This document shows, one piece after another, positions 7,017 through 13,551 of a stretch of DNA of 13,551 nt. The position numbers and the translations under genes are program-made. Origin of the DNA: Pseudomonadota bacterium (GTDB lineage Bacteria > Pseudomonadota > Alphaproteobacteria > HIMB59 > GCA-002718135); assembly GCA_027625355.1 (NCBI GenBank), contig JAQBWI010000020.1:1-13551 (forward strand), written 5' to 3'. Below the pieces are notes generated by a model. It saw only the letters and a list, made by a program, of their open reading frames with translations. It did not search any database and was not told the DNA's origin. Positions within the stretch are counted from its first letter, which is position 1; each line of letters begins with the position of its first letter.

Positions 7017-7865
7017 TTATTGATTATTATGCACAGGTTTAGGGTCTAATGAGTATGTTTTATTTCTTATATACTTTGTTATTTCAATTAAATTACCAAT
7101 TTTTTCAAAATCTGAAAAAGGGATAACTTTTCCAAAATGAAGATTAATGGTATCACCTATTTTTCTGGTCAATTCATGCATTAATAAAGAATATCGAAAT
7201 GTTTGACCCATCTTATTAGCAATATGATAAAGTTGACTATTTTGTCCTTCAAAATAAGACGGTAAAACTGGGCTTTTAGTTTTAATAACAAGCTTTGATA
7301 CAAATTGTTTCCAATCTCCATCATGTGCTTTCGTTTTTAATTTAAGATCATCTTTAGTTGCTATTTGTCCTGAAGGAAAAATCACTATCACTCCGTCATT
7401 TTGAAGAAATTTTTCTGCTTCTTTTCTTGCATTAATATTTGCTAGCATAGCTGATCTATGTGGAGAGAAATCAATTGGGATAATTTTTTCTTTCACTGCA
7501 TCTGCTTGTCTTAATACTTTATGAGTTATCATCTTATAATCCTGTCTGATATTCGAAACTACTGAACATAGAGAAACTCCATCAGCTACGCCAAAAGCAT
7601 GATTTGCTACAATTATTAATCGCCCACTACTAGGAATAACACTCCCTTCTCTATAATTAGTTTGCAAATTAAATTTTAATTTTTTGACTGCATCGTTCCA
7701 AAAATTTTCTGGTGGATTATTTTCTAGCAAATATTGGTCATACAATTTTTTTAACTTTATTTTGCCTGTTAAAAGTTCAGTTATTTTTATGAATTGCTGG
7801 CTTAAAAAATTTACTTCGGAAGAGGCAAAAGTAAAAGCAATCTTGCTGTGCGTTTTAGATATCAT
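7017..7865 (-). CDS. Lysophospholipid acyltransferase-like protein (hemolysin/OlsA-type PlsC family)
   Basis: Complete 282-residue protein with the motifs of the glycerolipid acyltransferase superfamily in the arrangement seen in the 'putative hemolysin'/OlsA-like group (COG3176). Block I is GRLIIVANHAFGVADG (81-96), with His89 and Asp95 spaced as in the group's NHPFGG.DG motif rather than the classic HX4D. Block III is VIVIFPSGQIA (159-169), resembling FPAGEVS. Block IV is the SPVLPSYFEGQNS region (198-210), and GKVIPF (245-250) closes the domain. The likely reaction is transfer of an acyl chain to a lyso-lipid (phospholipid or amino-acid lipid) at the inner membrane; the acceptor cannot be told. 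No transmembrane helix stands out, so peripheral association is inferred. It is first in a two-gene unit with the coiled-coil gene, and an operator-like dyad lies 69 bp upstream of its ATG. Confidence 0.85.
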   Translation of the reverse strand: MISKTHSKIAFTFASSEVNFLSQQFIKITELLTGKIKLKKLYDQYLLENNPPENFWNDAVKKLKFNLQTNYREGSVIPSSGRLIIVANHAFGVADGVSLCSVVSNIRQDYKMITHKVLRQADAVKEKIIPIDFSPHRSAMLANINARKEAEKFLQNDGVIVIFPSGQIATKDDLKLKTKAHDGDWKQFVSKLVIKTKSPVLPSYFEGQNSQLYHIANKMGQTFRYSLLMHELTRKIGDTINLHFGKVIPFSDFEKIGNLIEITKYIRNKTYSLDPKPVHNNQ

Positions 7866-7933
7866 TAAAGTATTTAGAGTTATTAATATTATTTAATTAT
7901 TGATAAAATTAAAATTAATACAGTATTTTTTAT

Positions 7934-7952
7934 ATATGCAATAATTGCATAT
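7934..7952. promoter_or_regulatory. Perfect 19-bp dyad, possible operator
   Basis: ATATGCAAT, a central A (7943), then ATTGCATAT: a perfect inverted repeat with 9-bp arms. It lies 69 bp upstream of the acyltransferase ATG. On the minus strand it overlaps promoter-like boxes (TTGATA, with TATAAA 15 bp further on), so a dimeric repressor bound there could control the acyltransferase/coiled-coil unit. The regulator is unknown. Confidence 0.45.
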
Positions 7953-8073
7953 CAATTATCTAATGAACATACTGGAAATGCATTAAAAATAAATTAAGCA
8001 ATAAATTGATTTAATATTTTTCCTCCCAATTAATATTTAAATCCTTTAGGAGCCTCCGGGCTCCTTTTTTTTT
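7953..8073 (+). ncRNA. Candidate small RNA ending at an orphan terminator
   Basis: There is no plus-strand gene between 6278 and the terminator at 8048-8073, yet that terminator is oriented for plus-strand transcription, suggesting a short non-coding transcript. Just upstream is UCCUCCC (8021-8027), complementary to Shine-Dalgarno sequences, in a U-rich, apparently unpaired context, as in some trans-acting alphaproteobacterial small RNAs. Weak promoter-like boxes occur at 7900-7905 (TTGATA) and 7924-7929 (TATTTT). The 5' end given is a guess. No ORF longer than a few codons is present. Confidence 0.3.
8048..8073 (+). terminator. Rho-independent terminator
   Basis: AGGAGCC (8048-8054) pairs with GGCTCCT (8059-8065) around a TCCG loop, followed by an uninterrupted T-tract to 8073. 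This is the only GC-rich hairpin in the window's intergenic DNA. The T-tract follows it on the plus strand; on the minus strand the run is an A-tract before the hairpin and no T-tract follows. It abuts the ETF-QO stop codon, so it could also help end the minus-strand operon, but less efficiently. Confidence 0.85.
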
Positions 8074-9700
8074 ACATATTTGCATAATTCGGTCCACCTG
8101 CTCCCTCTGGGGTAACCCAAGTTATGTTTTGAGAAGGCTCCTTAATATCACATGTCTTACAATGTATGCAATTTTGTGCATTAATAATAAACTTTGGATC
8201 ATTTTGATTACTTCTATCAATTTCATAAACCCCAGCAGGGCAGTACCTTTGCGCAGGTTCATCAAACTCACTTAAAGTATACTTAATAGGTAAATCTGGA
8301 TCTTTTAGTTTTAAATGAATTGGTTGATCAGCCTCATGATTTGTTCCTGTTAAATACACAGAACTAGTTTTATCAAAAGTAAGTTTTCCATCGTATTTAG
8401 GATAATCAATTTTTTTTGCTTTATGTACAGGTATTAAACTTTCATGATCAGCATGAAAATGCTTTAGCGTAAAAGGTAAGTATCCTCTAAAAATTATCTG
8501 ATCAATACCAGTAAAAATTATTGCTGGTATTAAGCTCCATTGAAAACTTGGTTTTACATTACGTGCTTGATATAATTCTTTGTGAATCCATGATTTTTTA
8601 AATTTATCTTCATATTCTGAAAGTGGTTTGTTTTCAGTAATGTGTTCATTAATTGTTTCAGCTGCTATCATGCCACTTTTCATAGCAGTATGAGATCCTT
8701 TGATTTTAGGCATATTAAGTGTTCCAGCATCACAACCTATAATTAATGCGCCAGGCATGTGCATTGTTGGTAGACTTTGATAACCCCCTTCAATTAATGC
8801 CCTTGCCCCATAAGAAATTCTTTGTCCATCTTTTAGTATTTTTGCAATTGCAGGATGTGTTTTAAAACGTTGGAATTCATCATAGGGTGATAAGTATGGA
8901 TTTTGGTAATCAAGACCAATCACATAACCAATAAAAACTTGATTTTTTTCAGCATGATAACAAAAACTTCCACCATAGGTAGAATTATCTAGAGGCCATC
9001 CAGCCGTATGCATAACTAAACCCTCATCATGCTCTTTTTCAGGAATTTCCCAAATTTCTTTGAAACCTATGCCGTATTGTTGTGGTGATTTATCAGCATC
9101 TAATTTGTACTTTCGAATAACCTCTTTTCCTAAATGACCTCTACAACCCTCAGAAAATACACTTACTTTTGCTAAAATATTTAAACCAGGTTCAAAACTT
9201 TCTTTATTGTCTCCATTTTGATTAATTCCCATGTCACCTGTTTGCACACCTAAAATATTATTTTCATCATCATAAATTATTTTAGAGGCAGCAAATCCAG
9301 GAAAAATTTCAACTCCCAAATTTTCAGCTTGTGTAGCTAACCACCTACATAAGTTAGCTAAACTAATAATATAATTCTTATGATTTTTTTGAACACTAGG
9401 AAGTAACCATGTAGGCCAACTAAGAGACTTATTTTTTCCTAAAAATAAAAATTTTTCTTTTTTAACTTTTGTTTTTACAGGTGCATTTTTTTCTCTCCAA
9501 TCAGGAATTAATTCATCTAATGCTCTTGTTTCAAAAACATTACCACTTAAAATATGAGCACCGACTTCTGATCCTTTTTCTAAAATACAAATATTTAATT
9601 TAGGATTAATTTGTTTTAATTTTATAGAAGTAGATAAACCAGCCGGTCCAGCACCAACAATAACAACATCATACTCCATTGACTCTCTTTGAATTTCCAT
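8072..9700 (-). CDS. Electron-transfer flavoprotein-ubiquinone oxidoreductase
   Basis: Complete 542-residue inner-membrane-associated enzyme that passes electrons from reduced ETF through FAD and a 4Fe-4S cluster to ubiquinone. The FAD-binding motif GAGPAG (16-21) is followed by LEKGSEVGAHILSGNVFE, the typical ETF-QO segment. Mid-protein signatures include EGCRGHLGK, QQYGIGFKEIWE and GCDAGTLNMPKIKGSHTAMKSG, where the second FAD element lies. The C-terminal ferredoxin-like domain has the four cluster cysteines C487, C511, C514 and C517 (CPAGVYE, then CIHCKTC). Length matches the family. Met8 (ATG at 9677-9679) is a credible alternative start, since a purine-rich AAGAGAG precedes it while Met1 has little Shine-Dalgarno. 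It lies 44 bp after etfA and is probably the last gene of the dehydrogenase-etfB-etfA operon. The stop codon abuts the hairpin at 8048-8065. Confidence 0.97.
   Translation of the reverse strand: MEIQRESMEYDVVIVGAGPAGLSTSIKLKQINPKLNICILEKGSEVGAHILSGNVFETRALDELIPDWREKNAPVKTKVKKEKFLFLGKNKSLSWPTWLLPSVQKNHKNYIISLANLCRWLATQAENLGVEIFPGFAASKIIYDDENNILGVQTGDMGINQNGDNKESFEPGLNILAKVSVFSEGCRGHLGKEVIRKYKLDADKSPQQYGIGFKEIWEIPEKEHDEGLVMHTAGWPLDNSTYGGSFCYHAEKNQVFIGYVIGLDYQNPYLSPYDEFQRFKTHPAIAKILKDGQRISYGARALIEGGYQSLPTMHMPGALIIGCDAGTLNMPKIKGSHTAMKSGMIAAETINEHITENKPLSEYEDKFKKSWIHKELYQARNVKPSFQWSLIPAIIFTGIDQIIFRGYLPFTLKHFHADHESLIPVHKAKKIDYPKYDGKLTFDKTSSVYLTGTNHEADQPIHLKLKDPDLPIKYTLSEFDEPAQRYCPAGVYEIDRSNQNDPKFIINAQNCIHCKTCDIKEPSQNITWVTPEGAGGPNYANM
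9683..9688 (-). promoter_or_regulatory. Shine-Dalgarno-like site favouring the internal ETF-QO start
   Basis: AGAGAG on the minus strand ends three bases before Met8 of ETF-QO (ATG 9677-9679). Met1 at 9700 lacks a comparable site, and conserved similarity begins around residue 9 (EYDVVIVGAGPAG), so translation may start at 9679. The spacing is a little short. Confidence 0.45.
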
Positions 9701-9744
9701 AACTTACAATAAAGCTTTTTTATTTATTTAAAAATAATATTTAT

Positions 9745-10698
9745 TTATTTTTCAATTGAATTTAATTTGTCTAATTCAGAAGAAAGTTTAGGAAGTGCTT
9801 CAAATAGATCAGCACATAGACCATAATCAGCAATATTAAATATAGGTGCCTCTTCGTCTTTGTTAATGGCTACAATAATCTTACTTTCTTTCATACCAGC
9901 AAGATGTTGAATTGCTCCAGATATGCCAACAGCAATATAAAGATCAGGAACGACAACTTTACCCGTTTGACCTACCTGATAATCATTACTTACATATCCC
10001 GCATCTACTGCAGCTCTAGAAGCACCAATAGCTGCATTTAATTTATCAGCAATATTATTTATTAGTTTAAAATTTTCAGCACTTTGCAATCCTCTTCCTC
10101 CTGAAACCACAATTCTTGCGGTGCTTAATTCCGGTCTATCAGATTTAGACTCTTCTCGATCAAGAAATTCTGTGAATGTTTCAGATGACTCAAAATTTAT
10201 AAATTCAACAATTCCAGAACCACCGTCTTTGGCAACAACATCAAATGAAGTTGGTCTTACAGTAATGACTTTCTTATCATCATTTGATTTTACAGTAGCC
10301 AGTGCATTTCCAGCATAAATAGGTCTTATAAAAGTATCTTCACTCTCAATATTTATAACATCACTTATTTGTGCAACATCTAACTTTACTGCAACTCTCG
10401 GCATAACATTCTTTCCAAATGTAGTTGCAGGCGCAAAAATATGAGAATACTTATCTGCAATAGACACAATTACAGGGTCAATTTTTTCAGCTATAGCATG
10501 TTCAAAATTTTTATCATCTAAGGAAATAACTTTTGAAACATGTTGATAGTTTGCAATTTCTTTAGCAATATTTTCTATATCAGATCCTATAACCAAAATA
10601 TCAATTTCACTGCCTACTTTTGATGCTGCACTGATTGTGTTTAATGTTGAAGATTTAACTTCTAAATTATTATGCTCTGCCAATATTAGGATACTCAT
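9745..10698 (-). CDS. etfA: Electron transfer flavoprotein alpha subunit
   Basis: Complete 317-residue cytoplasmic FAD-carrying subunit of ETF, which accepts electrons from flavin dehydrogenases and delivers them to ETF-QO. The N-terminal Rossmann-like domain starts MSILILAEHN. The C-terminal FAD domain is strongly conserved: VVSGGRGLQSAENF (197-210), AIGASRAAVDAGY (223-235), QVGQTGKVVVPDLYIAVGIS (241-260), GAIQHLAGM (261-269) and INKDEEAPIFNIADYG (278-293). Arg202 and the GQTG Thr are in the expected flavin-contacting positions. Its ATG overlaps the etfB stop by four bases (ATGA), implying translational coupling and balanced subunit synthesis. ETF-QO follows after 44 bp. Length is the family norm. 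Confidence 0.98.
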   Translation of the reverse strand: MSILILAEHNNLEVKSSTLNTISAASKVGSEIDILVIGSDIENIAKEIANYQHVSKVISLDDKNFEHAIAEKIDPVIVSIADKYSHIFAPATTFGKNVMPRVAVKLDVAQISDVINIESEDTFIRPIYAGNALATVKSNDDKKVITVRPTSFDVVAKDGGSGIVEFINFESSETFTEFLDREESKSDRPELSTARIVVSGGRGLQSAENFKLINNIADKLNAAIGASRAAVDAGYVSNDYQVGQTGKVVVPDLYIAVGISGAIQHLAGMKESKIIVAINKDEEAPIFNIADYGLCADLFEALPKLSSELDKLNSIEK

Positions 10699-11444
10699 AT
10701 AACTTTTGCCTCATATTTTAATTTTTGAACTAATTCAGCAACATCCGCAACCATCACTCCTTTTTGCCTAGTTGGTGGTTCAGATATTTTTATATTTTCT
10801 ATTCTAGGCTTAATATCGACTCCTAACTCTTCAGCTGATTTAATATCAATTGGTTTCTTTTTTGCCTTCATAATATTTGGTAAAGAAGCATATCTTGGTT
10901 CATTTAATCTTAAATCACATGATGCAATAAAAGGCATCTTGACTTTAACTCTCTCAAGACCTTCGTCAATTTCTCTTGTTACTATTGCGGTATTTTCTTC
11001 AATATCAATTTTTGAAGCAAATGTTGCCTGGGGCCAATTTAATAGGGCGCTAGTCATCTGAGCTGTTTGATTAGAGTCATCATCTATTGCCTGTTTGCCC
11101 ATTAATATTAAACCTGGTTTTTCAGTTTCTACAATTTTAGAAATTAACTTTGATACCGATAAAGGTTCAACATCATCAGTGGCTTTAATTAATATTCCTC
11201 TATCAGCTCCCATAGCAAGTGCTGTACGAATAGTTTCTTGACACTTTTCTTCACCAATTGATAAAATTATTATTTCATCAGCTTTTCCTGCTTCTTTAAT
11301 TCTTAAAGCTTCTTCCACTGCATTTTCATCAGGAGGATTCATTGACATTTTTACATTTTCTTTTTCAACACCAGAGTTATCTGCCTTAACTCTTACCTGT
11401 ACGTTATAATCAATTACTCTTTTTACTGTAACTAAGATTTTCAT
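10695..11444 (-). CDS. etfB: Electron transfer flavoprotein beta subunit
   Basis: Complete 249-residue partner of EtfA, binding AMP structurally and carrying the loop that docks dehydrogenases. The start MKILVTVKRVIDYNVQVRVK is typical. MNPPDENAVEEALRIKE (35-51), GKQAIDDDSNQTAQM (116-130, AMP site) and LLNWPQATF (134-142) are conserved. The ETF-beta signature DLRLNEPRYASLPNIMKAKK (177-196) includes Leu188, the expected recognition-loop anchor. The gene starts three bases after the dehydrogenase stop, and a GAG-rich stretch about eight bases upstream may serve as ribosome binding site. It ends in TGA, overlapping etfA, the only terminal TGA in the window; an in-frame TAA follows two sense codons later. 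The position directly behind the FAD+GcvT dehydrogenase suggests that enzyme is a main electron donor. Confidence 0.98.
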   Translation of the reverse strand: MKILVTVKRVIDYNVQVRVKADNSGVEKENVKMSMNPPDENAVEEALRIKEAGKADEIIILSIGEEKCQETIRTALAMGADRGILIKATDDVEPLSVSKLISKIVETEKPGLILMGKQAIDDDSNQTAQMTSALLNWPQATFASKIDIEENTAIVTREIDEGLERVKVKMPFIASCDLRLNEPRYASLPNIMKAKKKPIDIKSAEELGVDIKPRIENIKISEPPTRQKGVMVADVAELVQKLKYEAKVI

Positions 11445-11447
11445 ATA

Positions 11448-12950
11448 TTAAACTCTGATTTTTTCATTGGTAGGGTCATACGGACTATCTTCTATAACAA
11501 CAACTTTATGTTTTTTATCTAAAATATCCATTTCTAATTCTGTTCCAATTTTGCTAAATTCAGGTTTAACCATAGCAATTGCAAGTGATTTTTTCACTCT
11601 AAATCCATAGTTACCTCCTGTCGCACGTCCGATCACTTTTCCATCACTATAAACTGCATTGTTGCCTAAGGCATCAGCATCATTAATATCAAAAACTTCC
11701 AAGGTAACCATTTTATTATCAAAACCTTTTTGTTGCCACTTAACGAGGGCATCTCTTCCAATAAAATTACCTTTATTTAAATGCACAAATCTATCTAGCC
11801 CGGACTCATAAGCTGCATATTCAATAGACATTTCTGTACCCACTAATTTGTAACTCTTTTCTATTCTTAAACTATCCATTGCTCTAATTCCAAAAGGCTT
11901 TACTCCAAACTCTTCACCAGCTTCCATAAGTCTATCAAATATATGGTTTTGGTACTCAATTGGATGATGAAGTTCCCAACCAAGTTCACCTACAAAATTC
12001 ATTCTCATAGAAATAGAAGGAGCTAGACCAACATCTATTTTTTGTGCAGATAGCCATGGAAATGCTTTGTTAGAAAAATCAGTATTAGAAATTTTATTAA
12101 GTAAGTCTCTTGATTTTGGTCCAGCCACAACAAGAACACCTATACTGTTTGTAAGATTTTCAAAAGTGACCGATCTATCATTTGGCATCCATTTTTTTAT
12201 CCAATCATGATCAAGTCTTTGGAAAGCTCCTGCTGAGACTAAATAAAAAGAATCATCTGATTCTTTTGCTATTGTGAACTCTGAATGAACACCTCCTTTA
12301 CTATTTAAGGCATGACATAAATTAACTCTTCCATTTTTTTGAGGCAATTTATTTGCTACGAGATTATCAAGAAAATCTTTTGCACCTGGACCAGATATTC
12401 TGCATTTAGCAAATGCGGTCATATCAAGAATCCCAACATTATTTTGAACATTTAAACACTCGTTGCCTACATGATCAAACCAATTAGATCTTCTAAATGA
12501 CCAATCATCAATTTGTTCAACACCTTTTGGAGCAAACCAATTGGCTCTTTCCCAACCAAATTTTTGACCAAAAACAGCGCCAAGATCTTTAAGTCTGTCA
12601 TAGCATGGGGCCTGTCTTAATGGCCTTCCTGCTTCTCTTTCCTCATCAGGATAATGAATAGTAAAAACATTAGCATAAGCTTCCTCATTCTTTTCGATAA
12701 GAAATGATTGAGTTGCATAATCACCAAAACGTCTTGGATCAACTCCAAGCATATCAATAGTTGGTTCTCCATCAACTATCCATTCTGCTAATTGCCAACC
12801 TGCACCTCCAGCAGCTGTAATTCCAAAACTATGACCTTCATTTATCCAGAAATTTTTTAAACCCCAAGCTGGTCCTACGATAGGACTTCCATCAGGGGTA
12901 TAACAAATAGCTCCATTATAAACTTTTTTTACTCCCACTTCACCAAACAC
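11448..12950 (-). CDS. Dimethylglycine/sarcosine dehydrogenase-type protein, C-terminal part after an in-frame TGA
   Basis: This open stretch, about 500 codons, continues the upstream fragment in the same frame. It begins inside the FAD (DAO) domain: GEVGVKKVYNGAICYTPDGSP and GHSFGITAAGGAGWQLAEWI, the segment that completes the flavin site. A central FAO_M-type linker follows (FTIHYPDEEREAGRPLR to FGQKFGWERANWF). Next is a GcvT-type tetrahydrofolate-binding domain (VGILDMTAFAKCRISGPGA, GELGWELHHP, IRAMDSLRIEKSYKLVGTEMS) and the GcvT C-terminal barrel (GNFIGRDALVKW, GRATGGNYGFRVKKSLAIAMV). The family oxidatively demethylates dimethylglycine or sarcosine, giving the carbon to THF and electrons to ETF; etfB starts three bases later. 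The substrate is not decided by sequence. The GTG at 12948-12950 is only a formal start. A protein from it would lack the Rossmann fold, so it is best read as half of one gene. Confidence 0.88.
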   Translation of the reverse strand: MFGEVGVKKVYNGAICYTPDGSPIVGPAWGLKNFWINEGHSFGITAAGGAGWQLAEWIVDGEPTIDMLGVDPRRFGDYATQSFLIEKNEEAYANVFTIHYPDEEREAGRPLRQAPCYDRLKDLGAVFGQKFGWERANWFAPKGVEQIDDWSFRRSNWFDHVGNECLNVQNNVGILDMTAFAKCRISGPGAKDFLDNLVANKLPQKNGRVNLCHALNSKGGVHSEFTIAKESDDSFYLVSAGAFQRLDHDWIKKWMPNDRSVTFENLTNSIGVLVVAGPKSRDLLNKISNTDFSNKAFPWLSAQKIDVGLAPSISMRMNFVGELGWELHHPIEYQNHIFDRLMEAGEEFGVKPFGIRAMDSLRIEKSYKLVGTEMSIEYAAYESGLDRFVHLNKGNFIGRDALVKWQQKGFDNKMVTLEVFDINDADALGNNAVYSDGKVIGRATGGNYGFRVKKSLAIAMVKPEFSKIGTELEMDILDKKHKVVVIEDSPYDPTNEKIRV

Positions 12951-12956
12951 TGGAAC

Positions 12957-12959
12957 TCA
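12957..12959 (-). other. In-frame TGA interrupting the dehydrogenase gene
   Basis: The minus strand reads ...GAA TCA GCA ATC CAT TGA GTT CCA GTG TTT..., i.e. ESAIH, stop, VPVF. Relatives have an Arg here (ESAIHRVP pattern, from memory), so CGA or AGA to TGA, one base change, explains it. No frame change occurs and similarity continues on both sides. Options are a true nonsense mutation, a sequencing or assembly error, or readthrough. Confidence 0.9.
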
Positions 12960-13551
12960 ATGGATTGCTGATTCTATATGAGGTTCAATTCTCTCAATAT
13001 CTTCTTGAAATAATTCAAACTCTGAGTTTTGACTTGGGCCATCTATGTAACATGCTGGTGCTCCTTTTTCATACGGACCAAGAATTAGCCCTCCTCTTTC
13101 CTCTCTCATATACCAAGAACTGTCTGAGTCACGCAGAACTCCCATTTCAGGTAAACCTTGCTCTTTTCTTTTTACGATTTCAGGATGAGGCTCAGTTACT
13201 ATGTATTGATGCTCTACAGGTATAACTGGAATGTCCAATCCAACCATCTTTCCTGTTTGTCTAGCAAAATTTCCAGTACAAGAAATTACATGTTCACATT
13301 CAATATTGCCTTTGTCAGTTTCTACAACCCACATTTCATTATCTAATTGATTAATGCCAGTTACATTTGTATTTCTGTAAATTTCAGCACCTTTATCTCT
13401 AGCCCCTTTTGCCAAAGCTTGGGTTAAATCAGCTGGCTGTATATAGCCATCTTCTGGATGCTGAATTGCTCCAATTAATCCATCCGTGTTACATAAAGGC
13501 CATATTTCTTTAACTTCATCTGGAGTTAAGAAATTTACTTTAACGCCTATT
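12957..13551 (-). CDS. Dimethylglycine/sarcosine dehydrogenase-type protein, N-terminal part (5' end outside window), cut by TGA
   Basis: About 197 codons are open from the right edge to the in-frame TGA at 12957-12959. The reading starts IGVKVNFLTPDEVKEIWPLC and continues with TDGLIGAIQHPEDGYIQPA and LTQALAKGARDKGAEIYRNT, the characteristic middle of the DAO-type FAD domain in dimethylglycine/sarcosine dehydrogenases. VISCTGNFARQTGKMVGLDIPVIP and HQYIVTEPHPEI follow, with LRDSDSSWYMREERGGLILGPYE. The real start, with the GxGxxG motif and any flavin-linking His, is beyond position 13551; about 100-120 residues are probably missing from an expected total near 810. The TTG at 13413-13415 is not a start because similarity continues upstream of it. 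Together with the downstream part this is one gene, the first visible member of the etfB-etfA-ETF-QO operon. Confidence 0.88.
   Translation of the reverse strand, partial: IGVKVNFLTPDEVKEIWPLCNTDGLIGAIQHPEDGYIQPADLTQALAKGARDKGAEIYRNTNVTGINQLDNEMWVVETDKGNIECEHVISCTGNFARQTGKMVGLDIPVIPVEHQYIVTEPHPEIVKRKEQGLPEMGVLRDSDSSWYMREERGGLILGPYEKGAPACYIDGPSQNSEFELFQEDIERIEPHIESAIH

Noticed and set aside
6790..7896. Plus-strand ORFs at 6790-7023 and 7684-7896
   Set aside because: They are opposite the coiled-coil and acyltransferase genes; their hydrophobic look comes from the complement of lysine- and asparagine-rich codons.
10121..10318. A 65-codon plus-strand ORF within etfA
   Set aside because: Antisense to a conserved gene, with no family features.
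12948..12950. GTG as a genuine start of a separate downstream protein
   Set aside because: Only a poor GAG element precedes it, similarity runs upstream across the TGA in frame, and the product would begin inside the FAD domain.
12957..12959. TGA read as tryptophan or selenocysteine
   Set aside because: The family has Arg here, not Trp or Cys. Conserved Trp codons elsewhere in the window are TGG, and no selenocysteine-type hairpin is evident just downstream.
12965..13346. Plus-strand ORFs at 12965-13225 and 13158-13346
   Set aside because: Antisense to the conserved dehydrogenase FAD domain; their existence is a by-product of its codon use.

Overview
The window looks like a piece of a small, streamlined, AT-rich marine alphaproteobacterial genome of the SAR11/HIMB59 type. 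The reasons are low G+C (roughly 30 % by eye, not counted), very short spacers, eleven TAA stops among twelve gene ends, and a gene set centred on oxidation of methyl groups with electron-transfer flavoprotein (ETF) and folate enzymes. The lineage is inferred from composition and content only; no rRNA or tRNA is present.

Layout. Positions 1-2088 (minus) hold a DNA photolyase (phrB), followed after one base by an FAD/NAD-binding oxidoreductase of the COG2907 family that runs off the left edge. Positions 2131-3299 (minus) hold ribosomal protein L33 and the tRNA uridine hydroxylase TrhO. Divergent from trhO across 37 bp, positions 3337-5982 (plus) carry a divergent methylenetetrahydrofolate reductase-like gene and formate-tetrahydrofolate ligase (fhs), then a small unknown ORF (6084-6278). 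Positions 6282-7865 (minus) hold a membrane-anchored coiled-coil protein and a hemolysin/OlsA-like acyltransferase. The gap 7866-8071 has a perfect 19-bp dyad and a strong intrinsic terminator that points the 'wrong' way for its neighbours. Positions 8072-13551 (minus) look like one operon: a dimethylglycine/sarcosine dehydrogenase-type FAD+GcvT gene (5' end outside the window), etfB, etfA and ETF-ubiquinone oxidoreductase.

How it fits together (inference from known families). The FAD+GcvT enzyme would strip an N-methyl group from dimethylglycine or sarcosine and pass the one-carbon unit to tetrahydrofolate. Its electrons would go to EtfAB and then through ETF-QO to ubiquinone. The nearby MTHFR-like protein and Fhs are tetrahydrofolate one-carbon enzymes that could interconvert or burn the same carbon. 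The region therefore reads as a methylated-amine oxidation island interrupted by unrelated housekeeping genes.

The most striking observation is a single in-frame TGA (12957-12959, minus) inside the otherwise intact dehydrogenase gene, at a place where relatives carry Arg. Reading is open and homologous on both sides in the same frame. Other items worth attention are the MTHFR-like protein lacking the usual Arg-Gly-Asp segment, a possible small RNA before the orphan terminator, and the operator-like dyad upstream of the acyltransferase. I saw no CRISPR array, transposon, prophage or tRNA, and no gene-free stretch exceeds about 210 bases.
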